Assembly: GCA_947629845.1 (NCBI GenBank)
Contig: CANRFD010000012.1
Coordinates: forward strand, 1-22,158
Direction of reading: 5' to 3'
Source: an uncultured Clostridia bacterium
GTDB taxonomy: Bacteria; Bacillota; Clostridia; Christensenellales; Borkfalkiaceae
Length of the DNA: 22,158 nucleotides
Positions 16,206 through 22,158 of the stretch are shown here, piece by piece. Below the pieces are notes generated by a model that was not told the DNA's origin, did not search any database, and was given only the letters and a program-made list of their open reading frames with translations. Every line of letters begins with the position of its first letter. Within the stretch, counting starts at the first letter, position 1. The position numbers were made by a program, and so were the translations under genes.

Positions 16206-16893
16206 ACAGATCGGTAAGCGCGGGCAATTCGCACTCGGTGTGGTAGGAAAAGTGCGCCTTCAGAAGCCGCAGCGCGCGCACCTCCCCATCTCGTTCGGCA
16301 GGCTCGCCGCGGCGCAGCCCCCGCACCGTTTTATAGGTGATCTCGCTCGCGGGCGCCCCTTCCGAGCAATCGGCGCAGGTGAAGGCGCCCTCTGCAAAGT
16401 CAAACCGCAGCCTTCCCGCGGGCGTTTTCCCGCAGACGGGGCAGACGTCCGCCCGCACAGAGTAGCCCGCACCGTCCAGTGCGCCGAGTAAAAACTTGGC
16501 GAGGGCGGCGTAGACGTCCCCGCCGCACATCTCCCCGAGGGCACGCACCGCCTGCACGAAGAGCTCCCCGCACGGTTCCCCCTCCGGGGCGAGCTTATCG
16601 CACGCCTCGGCGACGACCGCCGCCGCATAAAACGCCTCCACGTTCTCCCGCAGGGGGTAGAAGCCGTCGTAGAGGCTCGCCGAAGTCACGGTATTGCGCC
16701 CGCCCTTTACGGCGAGCACGTATTCGGCAAAGCAAAAGGGCTGCGCCGCGAAATTGAGCTTTGCGCCGCCCTTCTTCACGCCCTTTGCCGCCGCCGAAAG
16801 TTTGCCGCGGTCGGCCGTGAGCAATGTGAGCATCCTGTCGCTCTCCCCGTAGTCCGCCGTGCGGATCACGAGGGCGTCCGTCTTAAAGTCCAT
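16189..16893 (-). CDS. recO: DNA repair protein RecO
   Basis: This 234-residue recombination mediator works with RecF and RecR to load RecA on SSB-coated single-stranded DNA. The N-terminal OB fold (about 1-80) carries ALVIRTADYGESDRMLTLLT and RGKLSAAAKGVKK. The helical C-terminal part contains the zinc-binding pairs CPVC (151-154) and CADC (173-176). Length is normal or slightly short. The start ATG 16893 overlaps the end of yqzL, and AAGGACAG serves as its ribosome-binding site, so the pair is coupled. The era-yqzL-recO order is the one known from Bacillus. Confidence 0.95.
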   Translation of the reverse strand: MDFKTDALVIRTADYGESDRMLTLLTADRGKLSAAAKGVKKGGAKLNFAAQPFCFAEYVLAVKGGRNTVTSASLYDGFYPLRENVEAFYAAAVVAEACDKLAPEGEPCGELFVQAVRALGEMCGGDVYAALAKFLLGALDGAGYSVRADVCPVCGKTPAGRLRFDFAEGAFTCADCSEGAPASEITYKTVRGLRRGEPAERDGEVRALRLLKAHFSYHTECELPALTDLLALPR

Positions 16894-16996
16894 CTCTGTC
16901 CTTGAGCCTTTTATACAGCATGTAATAGCTGAAATTACCCGTCTCCTCGAAGAGTTTCCACGCGATCTCGCGCGCCGATTTTTCCTCTCTTGCCAT
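16883..16996 (-). CDS. yqzL: YqzL-like small protein
   Basis: This 37-codon gene is easily missed. It starts MAREEKSAREIAWKLFEETG, continues NFSYYMLYKRLKDRDGL, and ends inside the start region of recO (overlap 11 bases). The W-K-[LV]-F-x-x-T-G-x-[FI] pattern and the position between era and recO match the YqzL family of Firmicutes as I remember it (about 45 residues, function unknown). A GGAGG lies 4-5 bases before the ATG. Reality is supported by the RBS, the frame and the conserved context; no biochemical role is known to me. Confidence 0.85.
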   Translation of the reverse strand: MAREEKSAREIAWKLFEETGNFSYYMLYKRLKDRDGL

Positions 16997-17054
16997 ACCG
17001 CCTCCGATAGCAGTATGCGGAGGGCGGCCGCCCTTTATGCGGGAAGCGGAAAGT

Positions 17055-17942
17055 TTACTCGTCCTCGGAATATCCGAAGTCGCGGATGAGCCCCGCGCGG
17101 TCGCGCCAGTCCTCCTTCACCTTCACGTAGACGGTGAGAAACACCCGCGCCCCAAGAAATTTCTCCATATCTTTGCGGGCGAAGGACGCCGTCTCTTTGA
17201 GCGCCTGTCCCTGCTTTCCTATGAGTATGGCCTTGTGGTTTTTCTTCTCGCAGACGATGTCGAGGTCGATGCGATATGTATTATTTTCCTGTTTCTCGAA
17301 GGTGTTGACGACGATGGCGACCCCGTGCGGGATCTCCTTCTCGTACTTCAAGAGGATCTTTTCGCGCATCAGCTCCGCGATCATGAACTTTTCGCTGCGG
17401 TCGGAGACGACGTCCTCCGAAAAGAGGGGCTCCCCCTCGGGCAGCATGGCGAGCACGGCGTCGGCGAGCTTTTTTATATTTCTGCCCCTTCGCGCCGAGA
17501 CGGGGAACACGTCGGCGTCCACGCCCGCGTCGTACAGCAGTTTTGCGTCGGCGGGGATCTTCTCCTTGGGCATGATGTCCGTCTTGGTGTAGGCGATGAG
17601 CATGGGCAGGCCGAGCGCGAGGTACTTTTTCATGAGCTCGATGTCGTCGTCGCGGACGCCCGCGTGCCCGTCATGGACGAACAAAATGGCGTCCACGTCC
17701 TTTGCCGCCCTGTCCGTCGTCCGCATCATGATGTCCGTCAGCGCGTTGCGCTGGCGGTAGATGCCGGGCGTATCGACGAACACGATCTGCCCGTCCTCCC
17801 GCGTCAGGATCCCGAGGATGCGGTCGCGCGTCGTCTGCGGCTTGGGTGAGACGATGGCGACCTTCTCCCCCACCAATACGTTGACGAGGGTGGATTTTCC
17901 CGCATTTGCCTTGCCGATGACGGCCACTGTTCCGCTTCTCAT
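17055..17942 (-). CDS. era: GTPase Era
   Basis: This 295-residue ribosome-assembly GTPase binds the 3' end of 16S rRNA. The G1 loop is GKANAGKST (10-18, in place of the more usual GxPNVGKST), G3 is DTPG (57-60), G4 is TKTD (119-122) and G5 is SAR (149-151). A C-terminal KH domain follows with GKQG (242-245). All catalytic motifs are present, though the G1 loop lacks the common proline and valine. The start overlaps the ybeY stop by 4 bases. Era and YbeY both act on 16S rRNA 3'-end maturation, which fits the shared transcript. Confidence 0.97.
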   Translation of the reverse strand: MRSGTVAVIGKANAGKSTLVNVLVGEKVAIVSPKPQTTRDRILGILTREDGQIVFVDTPGIYRQRNALTDIMMRTTDRAAKDVDAILFVHDGHAGVRDDDIELMKKYLALGLPMLIAYTKTDIMPKEKIPADAKLLYDAGVDADVFPVSARRGRNIKKLADAVLAMLPEGEPLFSEDVVSDRSEKFMIAELMREKILLKYEKEIPHGVAIVVNTFEKQENNTYRIDLDIVCEKKNHKAILIGKQGQALKETASFARKDMEKFLGARVFLTVYVKVKEDWRDRAGLIRDFGYSEDE

Positions 17943-18448
17943 TCTTCCCGCCCCAATCCGAGAGTTTTCATGATTTGCTCTTCACGCGCCCGCATGACGC
18001 GCCGCTCCTCCTCCGTCTCGTGGTCGTACCCGAGACAGTGCAAAAAACCGTGCACGGCGAGATAGCACACCTCGCGCGCACGGGAATGTCCGTATTCCGC
18101 CGCCTGTTCTTCGGCACGCTTTTCGCAGATGACGACGCTCCCCAAGTAGAGGCGGACGCCCTTCTGCACGCGCTCGCCGTTGCGCGTCCCCATCACGGGC
18201 TCCACGCAGTCGGCATGCCCGGCGGCCAAAACGGGCTCGCCCGCCGTGAACGCAGAGGCGGGGAAGGAGAGCACGTCGGTCACGGCGTCCACCCCCCTCT
18301 TTTCCGCGTTGAGCGCACGGATCTCCTCCTCGGAGACGAAGAGCAGCTCGAGGACGAGGGGAACGTCGGCCTCGGCAAAGGCGGAGAGCGCCCCTTCGAG
18401 CGCCCGCTTGTATTCGAACCGCCTGGCGTCGAGCGTTACCTTACTCAT
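17939..18448 (-). CDS. ybeY: Endoribonuclease YbeY (16S rRNA maturation)
   Basis: This 169-residue metal-dependent RNase has the family zinc motif H-G-x-L-H-x-x-G-Y-D-H at His133, His137 and His143, and the core strand VTDVLSFP (56-63). Between SFP and LGSVVIC lies an insert of about 30 residues (roughly 64-100), longer than in many homologs but placed where the family is variable. YbeY takes part in 16S 3'-end processing and ribosome quality control and partners with Era. It overlaps pgpH by 8 bases and era by 4, so it is translated by coupling. Confidence 0.96.
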   Translation of the reverse strand: MSKVTLDARRFEYKRALEGALSAFAEADVPLVLELLFVSEEEIRALNAEKRGVDAVTDVLSFPASAFTAGEPVLAAGHADCVEPVMGTRNGERVQKGVRLYLGSVVICEKRAEEQAAEYGHSRAREVCYLAVHGFLHCLGYDHETEEERRVMRAREEQIMKTLGLGREE

Positions 18449-19961
18449 CCTTCTTTTCCTCCACGGCCTTTCTGTCGCGGTTGAAGCGGATGGAGGGATA
18501 GGTAACGCGGTGATGGTGCACGCCCGAGAGCGCGTCCACCAGCGTCTCCTTGATGGTGGAGAGCTCCTTCATGGTGATGTCGCAGTCGGCGAATTGCCCG
18601 AGGTCCATGCGTTCCTCGATGATGGAGCGCACGGTGCGCTCCACGCTCTCGGGGGAGCGATCCTTGAGCGCCCGCGTCGCCGCCTCCGCCGCGTCGGCGA
18701 TCATGATGATCGCGGCGATCTTGGTGCGCGGCGTGGGGCCGAAGTAGGTGAAGTCCTTGATGTCGGCCTCGCCGCCCGAGAGGCGGGAAGCCTTTTCATA
18801 GAAGTATTTTATGGGCAGGGTGCCGTGGTGCTCGCGCGCGACGTCGGCGATGATGCGGGGCAGGTGCGCCTTGATGAGCAGGTCGTACCCCTCCACCGCG
18901 TGCGAACGGATGATGTCGGCGGAGAGCTCGGGCGTGAGCTCGTCGTGCACGTTGTACCCCGATTGGTTCTCGGTGAAGCAGTCGGGCTGCTTCAATTTGC
19001 CCACGTCGTGGTAGTACGCCGCCGCCCTCGCGAGCTCCGCGTTCTCTCCAATGGCGAGCGAGCACGATTCGGCGAGCTGCGCCACGATGAGCGAGTGGTT
19101 GAAGGTGCCGGGCGCGTCCTTTTTCAGCTTGTCGAGAAGGGGCGCGCTGCTGCTCGTCAGCTCGCGCAGGCGGAAGGAGGTGAGCCGGTTGAACGTCGCC
19201 TCCAGAACGGGCATGATGGCAAGCGCCAGCACGGCGGACAGCACGCTTCCGAGCGCCCGCCAGCCGATGGGTTCGAGGTAGTCGAGCCAGCCCGACCCCA
19301 CGATATCGGGAAGTTTCAGGAGGATGACGACGAGGCAGGTGGGCAGCGCGATGATGACGCCCGTGATGAGCAGCCCCAAACGGGTCTTGATGCGCTCGGC
19401 GAGGAACACCGCGAGGGTGCCGCTCACAAACCCGAGCATGAGCGTCGCGAACACGTCCGCCGTCAGTTCCGCCGTCACATATGCGCCCGTCTCCGCATGG
19501 GTGTACATGTTCGTGTACATGTCGATGATGAAGAGGAAGAGCGAAAAGATGAAGTTCAGAAAGAGCGCGCTCTTGCGGTTGAGCAGGAACATGCAGAGGA
19601 GGGCAAACAGCGCGAACGGGCGGGCATATACCGAAACAAACCTGCCGAACACGAAGCAGAGCGCCGTGGAGATCAGGATCAGCGCGAACACGAGCACCGT
19701 GTTGATGGGCTTCAGCAGGAACTCCCTGTCCTCGAAGAAGTAGTAGCAGTACACGATGGCGACGAGGAAGAACACGCTCACCACGATGAAGATGACGTTG
19801 GTGTAGTGCTCCTCGAAAAATCTCTTCCAGCCCGAGACGTCGTTACAGACGATGATGATGAATACGGTGAGAATGAGCAAGAGATAGCCCGCGGCATAGC
19901 ACAGCGCGTTGCCCGCGTACTTTCTCTTTTTCCCGCTCACGCGAAGGGGTTTTTCTCTCAT
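18441..19961 (-). CDS. pgpH: PgpH-type HD phosphodiesterase lacking the extracellular domain
   Basis: This protein belongs to the 7TMR-HD family (YqfF/PgpH), which hydrolyses cyclic di-AMP. Residues 21-257 hold seven to eight hydrophobic segments. The HD domain follows with TFNHS (His289), HD at 318-319 in YYHDVGKLKQP, His354, EHHG (377-380) and Asp423 (IADAAEAA), so the metal-binding set is complete. The usual protein is about 700 residues, with a large extracellular 7TMR-HDED domain after the first helix. Here only about 16-20 residues separate the first two helices and total length is 506. The N-terminus cannot be extended because the start overlaps phoH by 4 bases. The catalytic output is probably kept while the sensor input is lost. 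Confidence 0.92.
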   Translation of the reverse strand: MREKPLRVSGKKRKYAGNALCYAAGYLLLILTVFIIIVCNDVSGWKRFFEEHYTNVIFIVVSVFFLVAIVYCYYFFEDREFLLKPINTVLVFALILISTALCFVFGRFVSVYARPFALFALLCMFLLNRKSALFLNFIFSLFLFIIDMYTNMYTHAETGAYVTAELTADVFATLMLGFVSGTLAVFLAERIKTRLGLLITGVIIALPTCLVVILLKLPDIVGSGWLDYLEPIGWRALGSVLSAVLALAIMPVLEATFNRLTSFRLRELTSSSAPLLDKLKKDAPGTFNHSLIVAQLAESCSLAIGENAELARAAAYYHDVGKLKQPDCFTENQSGYNVHDELTPELSADIIRSHAVEGYDLLIKAHLPRIIADVAREHHGTLPIKYFYEKASRLSGGEADIKDFTYFGPTPRTKIAAIIMIADAAEAATRALKDRSPESVERTVRSIIEERMDLGQFADCDITMKELSTIKETLVDALSGVHHHRVTYPSIRFNRDRKAVEEKKDE

Positions 19962-20908
19962 TTCTTCTCCTTTTTTCGTTTGTTTTCCTCGCGCTCATAG
20001 GCGCTCACGATCTTCATGACCAGCGGGTGCCGCACCACGTCCTTCTGCGTCAGCGTGCACACCGCGATGTCCTCCACGCCCTTCAGAACGGTGACGGCCT
20101 GTTTCAGCCCGCTCGTCTTGCCCTCGGGCAGGTCGGTCTGCGTGAGATCGCCCGTGACGACCATCTTGCTCCCGTCGCCGAGGCGGGTCAAAAACATCTT
20201 CATCTGCTCGCGGGTGGCGTTCTGCGCCTCGTCGAGGATGACGAAGGCGTCGGAGAGCGTCCTGCCGCGCATGTACGCGAGCGGCGCCACCTCGATCGCC
20301 CCCTTCTCCATGAGTTTTTGGTAGGTCTCGAGGCCGAACATCTCCTGCAGCGCGTCGTACAGCGGCCGCAGATAGGGGTCGACCTTCGTCTGCAAGTCGC
20401 CGGGCAGAAATCCCAACTTTTCGCCCGCCTCCACCGCGGGGCGGGTGAGAATGATCTTCTCCACCTGCTTGCCCTTGTAGGCGGCGACGGCGAGACACAC
20501 GGCAAGGTAGGTCTTGCCCGTGCCCGCGGGGCCGACGCCGAAGGTGACGGTGTTGCTCTTTATGGCCTCCACGTACTTCTTCTGCCCCACCGTCTTGCAC
20601 TTGACGGGCTTCCCGCGCGAAGAGACGGCGACGACGTCCTTCATCACGCCCCCGATATCGGCGGCGCGCCCCTCCCTCGCAAGTTCGATGCAGTAGGTCA
20701 GGCTGCGCTTGTCGATCTCCTCCCCCGCCTCGATGGTCGAAAGCAGGCTCCGCACGACCTCCGCGCCCGTCTCCGCCGCCTCGCCTTCAAAGACGATGGC
20801 AGTCCCCTCGACGCGCGCCAGCAGCCCGAGCTCCCGCGCGATGACGTTGAGATTTTCGTCGAATACGCCGAGCACCGCGCCGAGCTTGTCCGGCGTGCCC
20901 GTATCCAC
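19958..20908 (-). CDS. phoH: PhoH-like ATPase
   Basis: This 316-residue (from GTG 20908) PhoH family protein has Walker A GPAGTGKT (126-133), Walker B ILDEAQN (224-230) and the family block LTRPAVEAGEKLGFLPGD. PhoH-like ATPases are thought to act on RNA, often near YbeY; the exact reaction is not settled. The start is uncertain. GTG 20908 lies 23 bases from the nearest AGGAGG (20932-20937), too far for normal initiation. The in-frame codons between are ATT (20929), ACG and others, and the frame opens directly after the yqfD TAG (20936-20938). An N-terminus with ITATTVTVDTG would fit the first beta strand of the family, so a non-canonical start is possible. Confidence 0.93.
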   Translation of the reverse strand: MDTGTPDKLGAVLGVFDENLNVIARELGLLARVEGTAIVFEGEAAETGAEVVRSLLSTIEAGEEIDKRSLTYCIELAREGRAADIGGVMKDVVAVSSRGKPVKCKTVGQKKYVEAIKSNTVTFGVGPAGTGKTYLAVCLAVAAYKGKQVEKIILTRPAVEAGEKLGFLPGDLQTKVDPYLRPLYDALQEMFGLETYQKLMEKGAIEVAPLAYMRGRTLSDAFVILDEAQNATREQMKMFLTRLGDGSKMVVTGDLTQTDLPEGKTSGLKQAVTVLKGVEDIAVCTLTQKDVVRHPLVMKIVSAYEREENKRKKEKK

Positions 20909-20935
20909 CGTAACAGTAGTAGCCGTAATTTCCTC

Positions 20936-21793
20936 CTAACCGAGATTGACGGAGACCGCTCTTTTCGCAATGCCCGTAACGAGGCAGCCCCGCTCCGTCC
21001 TCTCCGTATGTATTTCCTCCAACTCGCCGTAGTCGAGATAGGCCTGAAAGCGCGCCCACTCCTCTCCGAGTTCGTATTCCGCCCGCACGGGAAAGACGAC
21101 CGTCGCCCGCGCAATTACGAGCACGCTCCTCTGCTCCCCGCCGTAGCTTGCCTGGCTCGCGACGAGCACGTCGCCCTCCTTCACCTCGTCCCCTACGGAG
21201 CGGCACGGGGTGCCCCGCACCACGAACAGCTCCTCCAGCGTGCCCGAGGCGGGCGCCAAGAGCGGGCCTTCTTTAAGCGGCTCCGCTTCGCCGCTCACCT
21301 CCACCGAAACGGTGAGAATGCCGCCCGATTTTTTCAGAGTGCAGAAACTCACGCGGGGAAGCGACAAAATTTCCGCCGTCAGCCCCGCCGTGTTTTCGGG
21401 AGCGGCCGAGAGAACGCCCACCCCTCCGCGGGAGAGAATGGCCCGCACTTCCTCCTCGTAGTATGCCCCGCTCCCCACAACGTCGATGCGTAGCACGCGG
21501 CTCTCGAAGAAGAGCACGCCGCACAGGGCGATGACCCCGCCCAGCGCAATGCCGCCGAGCCGTTTGCCCGCCGCAAAGAGCCTCTCCGCACCGCGGGCGC
21601 GTACTTTTGTTACATTATAGCACGTACCGCGCAAAATTGCAAAAACTTTTTTGCGGTGTTTTCCGTCAACGGCAATGCGCACCCCGTTTTTTTGCGTTTT
21701 TTGCACCGAAATGATGGGGATACCTGCCTTCCCGATCTTCTCGACCGCCCGTTGAACGGCCAACCCCTCCACCTCGAACTCCCACCTTCTCAT
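20936..21793 (-). CDS. yqfD: Sporulation protein YqfD
   Basis: This is a YqfD-family membrane protein. In Bacillus it is a sporulation gene next to phoH, as here. The start chosen is ATG 21793 (MRRWEFEVEGLAVQRAVEKI): AGGAG lies 8 bases upstream, and the 62-residue upstream extension of the frame is Pro/Gly/Arg-rich repeat sequence. From this start there is a cytoplasmic domain (1-75), one membrane span (about 79-97), then a POTRA-like part (VLRIDVVGSGAYYEEEVRAIL) and beta-rich sequence. At 285 residues it is much shorter than the roughly 400 of Bacillus, with the loss at the C-terminal side. Its partner yqfC is not upstream in this window. Confidence 0.85.
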   Translation of the reverse strand: MRRWEFEVEGLAVQRAVEKIGKAGIPIISVQKTQKNGVRIAVDGKHRKKVFAILRGTCYNVTKVRARGAERLFAAGKRLGGIALGGVIALCGVLFFESRVLRIDVVGSGAYYEEEVRAILSRGGVGVLSAAPENTAGLTAEILSLPRVSFCTLKKSGGILTVSVEVSGEAEPLKEGPLLAPASGTLEELFVVRGTPCRSVGDEVKEGDVLVASQASYGGEQRSVLVIARATVVFPVRAEYELGEEWARFQAYLDYGELEEIHTERTERGCLVTGIAKRAVSVNLG

Positions 21794-21799
21794 CTTCCC

Positions 21800-22158
21800 C
21801 TCTCCTTCCCCTTCCCTTCTCCTGCCCTCTCTCTCGCCCCCTCCTCGGGAGGGGGTGTCCCATAGGGACGGGGGTGGGGCTCCACCCTGATCCCGCGAAC
21901 CGCACCCAAGGCTTCCCCTTTTCCAAAGGGGAAGCTCCGCCGTAGGCGGTGATGGGGATTGAGCCATGATCACGCCCACCTTATCCCCTCGCAGCGGTAA
22001 ACTGCGTCATCCTGCCCCGCCACATAATCACGTCATCCTGAGCCGCCGCCGACCGCACCCGCGGTCGGCGGCGTGTCGAAGGATGTCCTTATTATAATGT
22101 CCCCTCTTCCCCCGCCTGTCTCTTGCCCTCCCCCTGCGCAAGGGGGAGGGGTAGGGGT
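21800..22158. repeat. Intergenic repeat mosaic upstream of yqfD
   Basis: No gene is supported. 21836-21880 carries GTCCCATAGGGAC and repeats 15518-15560. 21908-21967 is the reverse complement of parts of 4085-4170, but lacks an internal segment of about 26 bases found there. 22019-22099 is the unit of 15884-15936 with a perfect 12-bp hairpin in its middle (22045-22072). The last 60 bases are pyrimidine/purine-rich GGGGGAGGGG-type sequence. No promoter of quality for the yqfD operon is visible, so it may lie within these repeats or use another sigma factor. Confidence 0.82.

Noticed and set aside
18180..20000. Plus-strand open frame of 606 codons over pgpH and part of ybeY
   Set aside because: It is opposite well-supported, conserved genes; its highly charged His/Glu/Arg-rich product is typical of GC-rich shadows.
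20027..21493. Plus-strand open frame of 488 codons over phoH and yqfD
   Set aside because: It covers two conserved genes on the other strand and resembles no family.
21794..21979. N-terminal extension of YqfD
   Set aside because: The added residues are encoded by intergenic repeat units found elsewhere in the window; ATG 21793 has a well placed AGGAG.
1..22158. tRNA or rRNA genes, including a tRNA-Trp often found near secE
   Set aside because: No cloverleaf with a GTTCRANYC-type T-loop was seen in the intergenic stretches on either strand.

Overview
The window reads as chromosome of a GC-rich, spore-former-related Clostridia (Firmicutes), probably an uncultured gut lineage. The support is a Bacillus/Clostridium-type gene order (yqfD-phoH-pgpH-ybeY-era-yqzL-recO), a Firmicutes-type L10 leader with an attenuator, GGAGG ribosome-binding sites and sigma-A promoters with 17-18 nt spacers. 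The exact taxon is not readable from the sequence. Every convincing gene lies on the minus strand, so transcription runs from high to low coordinates.

Region 1 (1-3830): a two-gene operon encoding a heterodimeric ABC exporter with its own promoter. One partner has a degenerate catalytic site. Region 2 (about 3830-4255): gene-free mosaic of short intergenic repeats. Region 3 (4258-7906): the translation/secretion cluster rpmG-secE-nusG-rplK-rplA-rplJ-rplL. It has a promoter before rpmG, a second promoter plus L10 leader and attenuator before rplJ, and a terminator straight after rplL. rpoB, the usual next gene, is absent.

Region 4 (8041-15293): a single 7.1 kb gene for a 2362-residue lipoprotein with its own promoter and terminator. 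It has a lipobox, a (GGENP)4 linker, an Ig-like N-terminal part, and a recurrent beta-rich module seen clearly in three to four copies, plus a more diverged one. Several copies are preceded by a small H-x-[FYW]...C-x2-C motif. This is the least explained object in the window. Region 5 (about 15300-16190): a 0.9 kb repeat mosaic without genes, using the same repeat families as region 2.

Region 6 (16189-21793): the sporulation/RNA-maintenance/repair operon yqfD, phoH, pgpH, ybeY, era, yqzL (37 codons) and recO, tightly packed with four overlapping junctions. PgpH has lost its large extracellular sensor domain, and phoH has an unusual start region. Region 7 (21800-22158): a third repeat mosaic that shares units with the other two.

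The housekeeping parts work as known cassettes (ribosome stalk and secretion factors; 16S/ribosome maturation by Era and YbeY; c-di-AMP turnover; recombination repair). The window is most unusual in its giant modular lipoprotein and in the combinatorial repeat mosaics that separate the transcription units.
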